Assembly: GCA_039978895.1 (NCBI GenBank)
Contig: JBDWAL010000029.1
Coordinates: 124,001-188,000 of the forward strand
DNA from: Aliishimia sp039978895
GTDB lineage: Bacteria; Pseudomonadota; Alphaproteobacteria; Rhodobacterales; Rhodobacteraceae
DNA length: 64,000 bases
Direction of reading: 5' to 3'
Part shown: one piece after another, positions 8,336-16,716 of the stretch
Layout of the letters: every line of letters begins with the position of its first letter
How positions within the stretch are numbered: the stretch's first letter is position 1
Translations under genes and position numbers: made by a program
The notes under the pieces: generated by a model
Databases searched by the model: none
What the model saw: only the letters and a program-made list of their open reading frames with translations
Told to the model about the DNA's origin: nothing

Positions 8336-9727
8336 TTAGTAGCGGTAATGTTCTGGCTTGAACGGGCCATCAGGACTCACACCAATATATGCCGCTTGCT
8401 CTGGGTCCAACTTGGACAATTTCACGCCAATCCGATCCAGATGCAGGCGTGCAACTTTCTCGTCCAGATGCTTGGGCAGGATATAAACTTCGTTCTTATA
8501 GTTATCACCCCGTGTCCAAAGCTCAATCTGAGCCAAGACTTGGTTCGTGAAGGATGCTGACATCACGAAAGATGGGTGTCCAGTCGCATTTCCAAGATTC
8601 AAAAGACGGCCTTCAGACAACAAGATCAAGCGATGGCCATTTGGCATCTCGATCATGTCCACTTGCTCTTTGATGTTAGTCCATTTGTGGTTCTTCAAAG
8701 AGGCAACCTGAATTTCATTGTCGAAGTGGCCGATGTTGCCAACAATCGCCATGTCTTTCATTTCGCGCATGTGCTCGATGCGGATGACATCTTTATTGCC
8801 GGTTGTCGTGATGAAGATATCGGCGCTGTCGACCACCTCTTCCAAAATGACAACTTCGTATCCGTCCATCGCGGCCTGTAACGCACAAATTGGGTCAACT
8901 TCCGTCACTTTCACGCGCGCGCCCGCACCGCTCAAGGATGCAGCACACCCTTTGCCCACGTCGCCATACCCCATCACAACAGCAACTTTGCCGGCCATCA
9001 TGGTGTCTGTCGCGCGGCGGATACCGTCGACCAAGGATTCTTTACAGCCATATTTGTTGTCGAATTTCGACTTGGTGACAGAATCATTCACATTGATCGC
9101 AGGGAATGGCAGCTGGCCTTGCTTCACCAGATCATAAAGACGGTGCACGCCTGTTGTCGTTTCCTCAGAAACGCCAACGATCTGACCACGCATTTTGGTA
9201 AACCAGCCTGGGCTTTCTGCCATACGCTTTTTGATTTGCGCAAAGACAGCGGTTTCTTCTTCCGATGTCGGAACTTCGATCAGGTCGGTTTCACCGTTTT
9301 CGACGCGTGCACCCAAAAGGATGTACAACGTGGCATCGCCACCATCGTCCAAGATCAAGTTCGGGCCATCCGGGAACATAAACGATTTGTCCAAGTAATC
9401 CCAATGCTCTTCGAGCGATTGACCTTTGATTGCAAAAACCGGCGTTCCACCTTGTGCGATTGCCGCGGCCGCGTGGTCTTGCGTCGAGAAAATATTGCAA
9501 GACGCCCAGCGCACATCTGCACCCAAAGCAACCAAAGTTTCAATCAAAACTGCTGTCTGGATTGTCATGTGCAACGAGCCGACAATCCGGGATCCAGCCA
9601 GCGGTTTGCTTTCACCATATTCATCCCGCAGCGCCATAAGGCCCGGCATTTCGGTTTCTGCAATATTCAATTCTTTGCGTCCGAATTCGGCCAAAGAGAT
9701 GTCCTTAACGATATAGTCGTTCGCCAT
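8336..9727 (-). CDS. ahcY: S-adenosylhomocysteinase
   Basis: AhcY hydrolyses S-adenosylhomocysteine to adenosine and homocysteine, keeping the methylation cycle running. The 463-residue protein shows the NAD-binding motif GYGDVGKGCA, the substrate and cofactor segment FDNKYGCKESLVDGIRRA, the HLDEKVARLHL stretch, and the invariant KPEHYRY C-terminus. The 169-bp gap upstream has a small hairpin (CTCAA/TTGAG) just before the start on the coding strand; I could not match it to the SAH riboswitch. Confidence 0.97.
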   Translation of the reverse strand: MANDYIVKDISLAEFGRKELNIAETEMPGLMALRDEYGESKPLAGSRIVGSLHMTIQTAVLIETLVALGADVRWASCNIFSTQDHAAAAIAQGGTPVFAIKGQSLEEHWDYLDKSFMFPDGPNLILDDGGDATLYILLGARVENGETDLIEVPTSEEETAVFAQIKKRMAESPGWFTKMRGQIVGVSEETTTGVHRLYDLVKQGQLPFPAINVNDSVTKSKFDNKYGCKESLVDGIRRATDTMMAGKVAVVMGYGDVGKGCAASLSGAGARVKVTEVDPICALQAAMDGYEVVILEEVVDSADIFITTTGNKDVIRIEHMREMKDMAIVGNIGHFDNEIQVASLKNHKWTNIKEQVDMIEMPNGHRLILLSEGRLLNLGNATGHPSFVMSASFTNQVLAQIELWTRGDNYKNEVYILPKHLDEKVARLHLDRIGVKLSKLDPEQAAYIGVSPDGPFKPEHYRY

Positions 9728-9870
9728 GATGCGTATCCTATCTCAAGCGGTTTGAGCGGGCGGTATCACAGCCTGTGGTTGGTCTCAACGGGTGATGCTG
9801 GTTTCTATGAACGCGGCGCTACCAAGAAAGACTGCATTTGCTTCTATTCGTGTGTTTCGCGTGATATGGT

Positions 9871-9884
9871 TTACCCTAGGGTAA
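9871..9884. promoter_or_regulatory. Perfect 14-bp palindrome before the VPxPA-CTERM gene
   Basis: TTACCCTAGGGTAA is a complete palindrome located 12 bp before ATG 9897 and running into the AAGGGAG ribosome-binding site. A dimeric repressor bound here would block transcription or initiation. The regulator is unknown. No second copy was noticed in the other intergenic regions of this window. Confidence 0.5.
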
Positions 9885-9896
9885 GGGAGCTAATCT

Positions 9897-10601
9897 ATGA
9901 ATCGAAGTTTAACGCTATTGGCGGCGACTGCATTTGCTGCTTTCGGATTGACCAGCACACTGAGCGCCGCAACGCTCGCGTCCGGTTCTGTCTCTGGTGA
10001 TTACGACATCGTCACCACACCAAATTCAACAACAGGCGGAACGTCTGTTTTCAGTATTACAAACGGCCAGTTCAAAGGTAGCATCGATCCACGTTTGTTG
10101 CCCACAGGCCTTGCAGACTACACCGTGTCCGTTGAGGCGACATTGAACGGCGATACAGTAAGCGATTCCATTAGCGGACCACTCTCACTGGACCAGTTCG
10201 AAGAACTCGCCTTCTTGGGCTTTGTACTTTTTGACGTGATCGATAGCATCGAAGACGTTTTAACCCCTTTGCCAGATGGCATGGGTGATTTTTTGTTCAA
10301 TGTCACAAGCTTTTCTACAGGCATAGACGGGCTTTCTGCGATGGGCACATATGAGCTTACAATCAATACAGTCATTCCAATTGGCACGTTGGTTGACGAT
10401 CTTATTGCATCATTGTTGCCAGAGCTTGGTTTGACGACAGCAGACTTGAACGGCTTTTCGTTTCCAAACAATGACAAAGGCAGCTTTGCTGTAGCGGCGT
10501 CGATCGGTATCGCACCTGTTCCAACCCCGGCATCTTTGCCGTTGTTGATTGTTGGCGCTGGTGCTCTCGTGATGATGCGACGCAAGAACAGGACCGCCTG
10601 A
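9897..10601 (+). CDS. VPxPA-CTERM sorting domain surface protein
   Basis: The 234-residue protein begins with a signal peptide (cleavage near LSAA-TLAS) and ends with PVPTPASLPLLIVGAGAL, a hydrophobic stretch and MMRRKNRTA. That is the VPxPA-type C-terminal sorting signal handled by an exosortase in Rhodobacterales. The middle is Thr-, Ser- and Asp-rich and low in charge, typical of exported surface or matrix proteins. I recognise no enzymatic domain. It is a single gene, with a palindrome at its ribosome-binding site and a strong terminator downstream. The exosortase gene is not in this window. Confidence 0.82.
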   Translation: MNRSLTLLAATAFAAFGLTSTLSAATLASGSVSGDYDIVTTPNSTTGGTSVFSITNGQFKGSIDPRLLPTGLADYTVSVEATLNGDTVSDSISGPLSLDQFEELAFLGFVLFDVIDSIEDVLTPLPDGMGDFLFNVTSFSTGIDGLSAMGTYELTINTVIPIGTLVDDLIASLLPELGLTTADLNGFSFPNNDKGSFAVAASIGIAPVPTPASLPLLIVGAGALVMMRRKNRTA

Positions 10602-10624
10602 AAACGGACCAATCCAAATAGAGA

Positions 10625-10657
10625 GGGGCGCGGGACTTTTCTGCGCCCTTTTTCTTT
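10625..10657 (+). terminator. Rho-independent terminator
   Basis: GGGCGC (10626-10631) pairs with GCGCCC (10643-10648), directly followed by TTTTTCTTT. It lies 24 bp past the stop of the VPxPA-CTERM gene. It is the clearest intrinsic terminator in the window and isolates that gene from the HD hydrolase downstream. Confidence 0.85.
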
Positions 10658-10703
10658 GAGCCACCCCCTGTTATCGAAGACCTCCGAACTGCAAGAGGTC
10701 CTC

Positions 10704-11294
10704 ATGAAACAACCGCGCGCATGGCAACGCATGATGTCTGGACGCAGACTTGATCTGCTGGATCCAACCCCCGTCGATATAGAAATCGAAGACATTGCTC
10801 ATGGGCTATCCTTTGTCGCCCGTTGGAACGGTCAGACGCATGGCGATTACGCCTATTCTGTCACCGAACACTCTTTACTGGTTGAAACGCTATATTCTCG
10901 TTTGGTCGCAAATCCGAAATCAAAATGGCAGCTTGCTGCGTTACTGCATGACGCACCGGAATATGTGATTGGGGACATGATTTCCCCCGTGAAAGCTGCG
11001 GTTGGTCCAGGATATGGTGTTCTTGATGATCGCCTGACTGCTGCGATCCACTTGCGATTTGGGCTTCCAGCGCAACTGCCCAAGGATGTGAAACGTCAGA
11101 TCAAACAAGCCGACAAAGTCAGCGCTTGGATGGAGGCGACACAAATTGCAGGCTTCTCAACATCGGAGGCTGACAAGCTCTTTGGCAAACCAGATGCTGC
11201 ACTTATGCACGGTTTGACCATCACTTTGCGCCCACCCATGCAAGCGCGGGTTGCGTTTACCGACCGGTTTGCTGAGGTTTTGGCGCTGTGTTGA
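10704..11294 (+). CDS. HD-domain phosphohydrolase (YfbR-like)
   Basis: The 196-residue protein carries an HD-superfamily metal site: EHSLLVE with a histidine, then LLHDAPEYVIGDM, the HD pair and a following Asp. It is most like YfbR-type 5'-deoxynucleotidases and related uncharacterised HD hydrolases. An ATG at 10656 lies inside the preceding terminator; ATG 10704 has an AGAGGT site and is preferred. An acetyltransferase gene follows after 31 bp and is probably cotranscribed. The substrate is not known. Confidence 0.8.
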   Translation: MKQPRAWQRMMSGRRLDLLDPTPVDIEIEDIAHGLSFVARWNGQTHGDYAYSVTEHSLLVETLYSRLVANPKSKWQLAALLHDAPEYVIGDMISPVKAAVGPGYGVLDDRLTAAIHLRFGLPAQLPKDVKRQIKQADKVSAWMEATQIAGFSTSEADKLFGKPDAALMHGLTITLRPPMQARVAFTDRFAEVLALC

Positions 11295-11325
11295 AGCACG
11301 AATTTCCAATATTGGAGCACCTATC

Positions 11326-11817
11326 ATGACCATTTCTATCCGACGCGCTTTGGAAATTGATGCCCGCCAGATGGCAGAGTTGTTGAATGCCATTATCGCG
11401 CAAGGCGGGACCACCGCTTTGACCCGTCCTGTCACAGGTGCAGACATCTCCGACTGGATGAACAATGAGATCGAGAAATCCGCATGGACCGTAGCTATTG
11501 ATGACGCAGGTGAAGTTGTTGGCTTTCAATGGATCACAACAGCGGATTATCTGCCCGCCGAGGCGGCGGAAATTGCCAGCTTTGTCAAACTTGGCCGCAG
11601 CGGCTTAGGGATTGGGTCGTCCTTGTTTGATGCGACCAAAACAGCCGCACGACAGCTCGGATATCGTTGGATCAACGCAAATATCCGCGCCGACAATGAG
11701 GGCGGACTGATCTATTACCAAAGCCGAGGATTTCGCGACTACGCCCGATTAGAGGGCTATAAGATGCAAAACGGTCAACTGGTCGATAAGCAGCTGAAGC
11801 GTTTTGATCTTTATTAA
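11326..11817 (+). CDS. GNAT family N-acetyltransferase
   Basis: The 163-residue protein has a GNAT fold. The opening ISIRRALEIDARQMAELLN is the typical first strand and helix. LGRSGLGIGSSLFDATKTAA contains the acetyl-CoA pyrophosphate loop (R/Q-x-x-G-x-G/A pattern), and the WINANIRADNEGGLIYYQSRGF segment is the usual last part of the motif, resembling phosphinothricin acetyltransferases. ATG 11326 has GGAG at 11314-11317. The acceptor substrate cannot be inferred. It converges on regA. Confidence 0.85.
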   Translation: MTISIRRALEIDARQMAELLNAIIAQGGTTALTRPVTGADISDWMNNEIEKSAWTVAIDDAGEVVGFQWITTADYLPAEAAEIASFVKLGRSGLGIGSSLFDATKTAARQLGYRWINANIRADNEGGLIYYQSRGFRDYARLEGYKMQNGQLVDKQLKRFDLY

Positions 11818-11831
11818 ATCTGGCCTCGAAC

Positions 11832-12386
11832 CTACCGAGGGGATCGTTTTGCCAGAATTCGCTGTAGTGTCCGCCGGTGCATGCTCAGGCGACGTGCTGT
11901 TTCACTGACATTGCGATCACACAGCTCATACACACGCTGGATGTGTTCCCACCGAACCCGGTCTGCACTCATGGGGTTTTCAGGTGGCGGCGGCATGTCA
12001 TCGCCGGTTGCCAGCAGCGCGTTCGTTATATCGGTTGCATCCGCAGGTTTGGACAAATAATCCGTCGCGCCGATTTTCACAGCGGCAACAGCCGTAGCAA
12101 TGGCACCATATCCGGTTAGAACGACAATGCGCGCATCTGGCCGCTTGTCTCGTAGGACTTCAACGACATCCAAGCCATTGCCGTCTTCAAGCCTCAAATC
12201 CACGACGGCATATGCCGGAGGTCTTGCTGTTGCGATGGCTTTTCCAGCCGCTACAGAACCTGCCATTTCAATCTCAAACCCACGTTTTTCCATGGCTTTT
12301 GCCATTCTACGCAAAAAGGGTTCGTCGTCGTCAACAAGTAACAGGGATTTATCTACTCCGAGATCTTGCGCGCCAGCGTCCGCCAT
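11832..12386 (-). CDS. regA: Redox response regulator RegA (PrrA/ActR)
   Basis: RegA is the DNA-binding partner of the RegB kinase and controls genes for respiration, photosynthesis, carbon and nitrogen fixation in response to redox state. The receiver domain has the acidic DDD pocket at residues 19-21, phosphoacceptor Asp63 in VVDLRLEDG, and Lys in LSKPAD. After a proline-rich linker (PPPPENP) comes the Fis-type helix-turn-helix SETARRLSMHRRTLQRILAK, nearly invariant in the family. A GGAGGG site precedes the ATG. senC lies upstream on the same strand and regB runs the other way, the classic Rhodobacter arrangement. Confidence 0.96.
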   Translation of the reverse strand: MADAGAQDLGVDKSLLLVDDDEPFLRRMAKAMEKRGFEIEMAGSVAAGKAIATARPPAYAVVDLRLEDGNGLDVVEVLRDKRPDARIVVLTGYGAIATAVAAVKIGATDYLSKPADATDITNALLATGDDMPPPPENPMSADRVRWEHIQRVYELCDRNVSETARRLSMHRRTLQRILAKRSPR

Positions 12387-12459
12387 ACATTCCCTCCAGA
12401 ACGATTTTCTTATTATTTTACCGCACTATGCGCACGGCAGGGGAAAAGGTCAAACCGAC

Positions 12460-13074
12460 TTACGAATTCTCAGCGAAGCATGTCACGCTTTGCGCCATTT
12501 GTTCTGCAGTCACATCACGACGAAAGAACTCGACAAACCCTTGTTTTGGAAGAACTAGGTAGGTGAAAGTTGAGTGATCGACCAGATACTCGTCGGTCCC
12601 ATCACGCTGCGCTTTATAATACGTTTTATAAGCTTTGCTGGCTGCATCGACTTGTTCTGGAGAACCGGTCAAGGCGATCATTCGGTCATGCATGTTGGAC
12701 GCGTAATCTGCAACGACATCTTGTGTGTCGCGTTGCGGATCAATCGTGATGAACACGGGCGTAGCGTTAACGCCTTGTTCGGCGAGGATATCAATTGCAT
12801 CTGCGTTTCGCGCCACATCAAACGGACACACATCTGGGCAGTACGTGTATCCAAAGTAGACCAAAGACGGCTCGGTAATCACATCTGCATCCGTGACAGT
12901 TTCCCCTGCCCCGTTGATCAATTCAAAAGGGCCGCCAATGTCGGCGCCAGCAACGGACGAACTTGAACATTGCTCTAGCCCGGCTTGTTCAAACGGACCT
13001 GATCCCAAAAACCATGTTGCCCCCAGCACACCAAGCACCGCGATGACCGCTGCAATTGCGACCGTTCTAACCAT
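12460..13074 (-). CDS. senC: SCO1/SenC/PrrC family copper chaperone
   Basis: SenC (PrrC) is a membrane-anchored thioredoxin-fold protein that delivers copper to the CuA/CuB centres of cytochrome oxidases and is linked to RegB signalling. An N-terminal anchor is followed by the copper motif YCPDVCP (CxxxC) and the distal His in DHSTFTYLV, all required for copper binding. ATG 13074 has GGGTGA upstream; the longer frame starts with GTG 13083. It sits between regA and regB, with 73 bp before regA. Confidence 0.93.
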   Translation of the reverse strand: MVRTVAIAAVIAVLGVLGATWFLGSGPFEQAGLEQCSSSSVAGADIGGPFELINGAGETVTDADVITEPSLVYFGYTYCPDVCPFDVARNADAIDILAEQGVNATPVFITIDPQRDTQDVVADYASNMHDRMIALTGSPEQVDAASKAYKTYYKAQRDGTDEYLVDHSTFTYLVLPKQGFVEFFRRDVTAEQMAQSVTCFAENS

Positions 13075-13158
13075 GATTTTCACCCATTTGATTGATTGAG
13101 AGACCTGTTCCGGCTACCTAAAGATTATGGCACTGTTTTCAACCAGAACGGCATAACA

Positions 13159-14583
13159 ATGACGCTACCTGATCAAGGCAACGACACGGCTTTTGATGCT
13201 AATGTCTTGCCTGGCGAGGATCGAAGCAGCTGGATTCGTTTAAGAACGCTGATTTTTCTGCGTTGGGTCGCCATTTGTGGACAGATCGTCGCGCTTACCG
13301 TCGCGCAACGCATTTATGGTCTGCAATTGGAAATGGGGCTTTGCTATCTGGCGGTTGGCGTGTCCGTTATTGGTAACTTGATCGCCATCTTTGTCTTCCC
13401 TGAGAACGCTCGATTGAGCGAAACGCAGAACTTTCTGATGATCGTGTTTGATCTTTTGCAGCTTGGCTTTTTGCTGTTTCTGACCGGCGGGTTACATAAT
13501 CCTTTCGCATTGCTGTTGCTTGGACCAGTGTCCGTGAGTGCATCGGTTTTAACGCTTCGTTCGTTTTTGATCGTCGCAACAACTGCCATCCTTATCGCAT
13601 CTCTCTTGGCGTTATATCATCTGCCACTGCGAACCGAGGATGGGTTCATCCTGCGTGTGCCGCAAATCTTCATCTTTGGAAGCTGGCTGGCTTTAATAAT
13701 TGCTGTCGTCTTTTTTGGCGCTTATTCCCGAAGGCTGAGTACGGAAATGCACTCCATGTCCGACGCTTTGTCCGCCACACATATGGCTTTGTCGCGCGAA
13801 CAAAAACTGACCGATCTTGGCGGGGTTGTCGCAGCCGCAGCGCATGAACTGGGAACGCCGCTTGCAACCATAAAACTGGCCAGCGCAGAGCTCATGGAAG
13901 AATTGGTCGAATACCCAGAACTGCATGAGGACGCTGCATTAATTCGCGAACAAGCTGATCGATGCCGCGATATTTTGCGCGATATGGGGCGTGCCGGGAA
14001 AGACGATTTGCATTTGCGCCAAGCCCCGCTTAGCGCTGTGATCGAAGAAGCGGCCGAACCGCATGAAGATCGCGGCAAGTCGGTTTTGTATACGTTTGGC
14101 TCCAAAGGTTTAAACGATCCCCTTCAGCCCAGCATTTTGCGCAAACCTGAGATCATCCACGGTATACGGAATTTAGTGCAAAACGCGGTTGATTTTGCGC
14201 ATTCGAGCGTCTGGATTGAAGCGCAATGGAACGATCAAGAAATAGCTGTCCGCATCGCTGATGATGGCCCCGGCTATCCGCAACATATGATCGGGCGGCT
14301 TGGTGATCCCTTTATGCGTAAGTCAAAAAGGTCCAGCTCAGGGCGCTCAGAGCGGCCCGGTTATGAAGGCATGGGGTTGGGCTTGTTTATCGCAAAGACA
14401 TTGCTTGAACGTACAGGCGCGCAGATGACATTCGCCAATGGCCGTGAACAAGGCGATTCGGATCACCCGCGACGAGCAGAGGTTGGTGCAATTGTCGAAG
14501 TGGTTTGGCCACGGCACATGATCGACGCACAAAGTGCTAAAAACGCGATTCCAGCCGGTGAGAACCAAAGAATTGATGCATAA
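13159..14583 (+). CDS. regB: Redox sensor histidine kinase RegB (PrrB)
   Basis: RegB phosphorylates RegA under reducing or low-oxygen conditions. The N-terminal half has six predicted membrane helices and the ubiquinone-binding signature GGLHNPF. The H-box AAHELGTPLATIK places the phosphorylated histidine at residue 229 from ATG 13159, and the redox-active cysteine is Cys269 in ADRCRDIL, matching Cys265 of Rhodobacter capsulatus. HATPase motifs include NLVQNAVDFA, DDGPG and GMGLGLFIA. The start at 13159 is chosen by family length; its ribosome-binding site is weak and an ATG at 13096 is possible. It is divergent from senC. Confidence 0.95.
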   Translation: MTLPDQGNDTAFDANVLPGEDRSSWIRLRTLIFLRWVAICGQIVALTVAQRIYGLQLEMGLCYLAVGVSVIGNLIAIFVFPENARLSETQNFLMIVFDLLQLGFLLFLTGGLHNPFALLLLGPVSVSASVLTLRSFLIVATTAILIASLLALYHLPLRTEDGFILRVPQIFIFGSWLALIIAVVFFGAYSRRLSTEMHSMSDALSATHMALSREQKLTDLGGVVAAAAHELGTPLATIKLASAELMEELVEYPELHEDAALIREQADRCRDILRDMGRAGKDDLHLRQAPLSAVIEEAAEPHEDRGKSVLYTFGSKGLNDPLQPSILRKPEIIHGIRNLVQNAVDFAHSSVWIEAQWNDQEIAVRIADDGPGYPQHMIGRLGDPFMRKSKRSSSGRSERPGYEGMGLGLFIAKTLLERTGAQMTFANGREQGDSDHPRRAEVGAIVEVVWPRHMIDAQSAKNAIPAGENQRIDA

Positions 14584-14586
14584 TTG

Positions 14587-14601
14587 TTAAAGTCTTATTA
14601 A
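14587..14601. promoter_or_regulatory. CtrA-binding site (TTAA-N7-TTAA)
   Basis: TTAA at 14587-14590 and TTAA at 14598-14601 are separated by exactly seven bases, with CC following. This is the full consensus for the alphaproteobacterial cell-cycle regulator CtrA. It lies about 50 bp before the ATG of the DivL-like gene, as expected for direct control. I found no other full site in the intergenic regions checked. Confidence 0.7.
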
Positions 14602-14649
14602 CCTAACTCTCGCCATAGTTGGTAAACGCAACAAAGGGGTGGCGCGAAA

Positions 14650-16197
14650 ATGGTGTTGCTAGATGCCTCAACAGCGATCTTAATTGGAACGCTCACTGCC
14701 CTCGGTGCGCTGTGGTGGATCACGCGGTCAGGCCCGAATTCGTCAGGTTATGGGTTCGGAAACGACACAAGCCTTAGTTTTCTGTTCGAAGATGGCCGAC
14801 TTGTCGATGCCTCTGAAGACGCAGAAGCCCTTCTTGAAGCCGCCAACGAACCCGCCGACTGGAGCGGCGTAACAAACCTGTTCCGCAAGCGATTTGCATT
14901 GCCACAAGGCAGGTTAAGGTTTCCCAAAGCAGACGGGGTTGAGTTCTACCGTGCCCGAGATGGCGGCGATACCGGGCTGCTAGAGGTCAGCAAAACCGGA
15001 CGGCGCGTCAGACTGGATCTTGGCCACACCGATCAAAGCGGTGGCGCGAGCGGGCACAAGTTGCACATCATCAAGCAAGAACTCGAAACCCTGCGAAGTG
15101 CAAACAAAGCTGCGCCTTTCCCAGTTTGGCAAGCAGAGATCGACGGCACAGTCATTTGGCACAACCCGGCCTATGCCGAACTGTTCGAAAATGTATTCAG
15201 ACAAGAACCCGCTCCGGATCGCCCTTTATTCCGACTTCCCGAGCGACAATTGGAAACTGGTAAGTCCCGACGCGTGCCAGTGACACCACCAAACACGCGA
15301 AAAACTGTTTGGTACGATGTGCAGCGCGCGCAGACAGAAAACGGCGATTTCTACTCAGCTGTGGATGCTAATGCGATTGTGCATGCCGAAGCTGCCCAGC
15401 GCAATTTTGTACAGACGCTCGCCAAAACCTTCGCGCATCTAACAATTGGCTTGGCGATTTTCGACGACAACCGTCAATTGGTCCTGTTCAACCCTGCCGT
15501 GATTGACCTCACTGGATTGGGTGCGGATTTCCTGAGCTCTCGGCCAAATCTCTTGTCCTTCTTTGATGAATTGAGAAATCGGCGTCTCATGCCGGAACCA
15601 AAGAACTACAATTCGTGGCGCCAACAGATTGCAGACCTTGTCGCAGCCGCCGCAGATGGCCGCTACAGTGAGACATGGACATTGGATTCAGGAAGAACCT
15701 ATCGAGTGAATGGTCGCCCGCATCCAGATGGCGCGATTGCGTTCTTGATTGAAGACATCAGCGCAGAAGTATCTTTGACGCGACAATTTCGGGCCGAATT
15801 AGAACTTAGTCAGTCAGTTTTGGATCACCTGGATTCATCCGTCGCCGTATTTTCATCCAATGGCGTACTTGCCATGTCCAACGCGGCTTACCGCCAGTTG
15901 TGGGACGTTGACCCTGACCTCAGTTTTGCAGACGTTACGATCATCGACTGCATGCGTGATTGGAAAGCTCGATCTAAGGCGTCTCCTGTTTGGGGCGATT
16001 TGCGCGATTTTGTCGTTGATTACAGTGAACGCACCAATTGGTCGGCTGAGGTCGAAACAATTGACGGCAAAACACTCTTTTTGGATGCAACGCCGTTGGT
16101 GTCTGGGACAACGATGGTTCGTTTTAGGATTTCAGACGCCGAAAATGAGGCGATTGAACCAGAGCTAATTAAACTGGCACCGACGTTAGAGACTTGA
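14650..16197 (+). CDS. divL: DivL-like PAS-domain protein lacking a kinase domain
   Basis: This 515-residue protein has an N-terminal membrane helix (about residues 7-25) and at least three PAS-like domains, the last ending near residue 500. In Caulobacter, DivL is a PAS-rich atypical kinase that controls CckA and hence CtrA. Here the protein stops after the PAS region, and no HisKA or HATPase motif (H-box, N-box, G-box) is visible. The gene sits directly before tsaE-amgK-murU-addB-addA, the position of divL in relatives. The Rhodobacter capsulatus homologue is likewise described as a PAS-domain protein. The identification rests on order and architecture and is less certain than the domain call. 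Confidence 0.75.
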   Translation: MVLLDASTAILIGTLTALGALWWITRSGPNSSGYGFGNDTSLSFLFEDGRLVDASEDAEALLEAANEPADWSGVTNLFRKRFALPQGRLRFPKADGVEFYRARDGGDTGLLEVSKTGRRVRLDLGHTDQSGGASGHKLHIIKQELETLRSANKAAPFPVWQAEIDGTVIWHNPAYAELFENVFRQEPAPDRPLFRLPERQLETGKSRRVPVTPPNTRKTVWYDVQRAQTENGDFYSAVDANAIVHAEAAQRNFVQTLAKTFAHLTIGLAIFDDNRQLVLFNPAVIDLTGLGADFLSSRPNLLSFFDELRNRRLMPEPKNYNSWRQQIADLVAAAADGRYSETWTLDSGRTYRVNGRPHPDGAIAFLIEDISAEVSLTRQFRAELELSQSVLDHLDSSVAVFSSNGVLAMSNAAYRQLWDVDPDLSFADVTIIDCMRDWKARSKASPVWGDLRDFVVDYSERTNWSAEVETIDGKTLFLDATPLVSGTTMVRFRISDAENEAIEPELIKLAPTLET

Positions 16198-16227
16198 TGC
16201 CACCCCGCCCCACGGTACTGTGCGGGC

Positions 16228-16716
16228 ATGACAACATCACTGCAAACTCTCTGTGTAAACTCATCTGAAGCAACATCGCTGTTCGCTGAACGCCTAGGCG
16301 CATGTCTGAGGCCCGGTGACACATTGCTGTTAGAGGGGGACATTGGCGCTGGTAAAACACATTTTGCCCGCAGTCTCATTCAGTCCCTTCAAGACACGCC
16401 AGAAGATGTTCCTTCCCCAACGTTTACCTTGATCCAAACCTATATCACGCGAGTAGGCGAAATCTGGCACGCCGATCTTTATCGTCTTAACGGCCCTGAT
16501 GAAATTTTCGAAACAGGTTTGTATGATGCAATGGAAGACGCGATTTGCCTGATTGAGTGGCCGGACCGCTTGGCCTCTGATCGACCAGAAGATGCGCTAA
16601 CGATCGAGTTTACGACAGGTTCGGCTGCAGATACACGCAACATCACCATGTCATCTGCACAAGCAGATAAATGGGTTAACAAGTTGGAGACGTGTTTTGC
16701 CGACCACCAGACTTGA
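16228..16716 (+). CDS. tsaE: tRNA threonylcarbamoylation ATPase TsaE
   Basis: TsaE is a small P-loop ATPase that resets the TsaB-TsaD complex in making t6A37 on tRNA. The Walker A motif GDIGAGKTHF, the PSPTFTLIQTY switch, and IWHADLYRL with Asp and His are all present, and the 162-residue length is normal. It begins 31 bp after the DivL-like gene and overlaps amgK by 20 bp. The other core enzyme, tsaD, is at 3.7-4.8 kb. Confidence 0.94.
   Translation: MTTSLQTLCVNSSEATSLFAERLGACLRPGDTLLLEGDIGAGKTHFARSLIQSLQDTPEDVPSPTFTLIQTYITRVGEIWHADLYRLNGPDEIFETGLYDAMEDAICLIEWPDRLASDRPEDALTIEFTTGSAADTRNITMSSAQADKWVNKLETCFADHQT

Noticed and set aside
9728..9896. A possible SAH riboswitch upstream of ahcY
   Set aside because: Only a small CTCAA/TTGAG hairpin is seen near the start. 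The conserved core of the SAH riboswitch was not recognisable by eye. A covariance-model search would settle it.
9119..10000. A 293-codon rightward open frame across the start of ahcY
   Set aside because: It is antisense to the strongly supported ahcY gene, has no family motif or plausible start site, and runs into the VPxPA-CTERM gene. It is a by-product of codon use in ahcY.
13084..13158. An FNR-type box (TTGAT-N4-ATCAA) between senC and regB
   Set aside because: Only TTGATTGATTGAG is present; the second half of the palindrome is missing.
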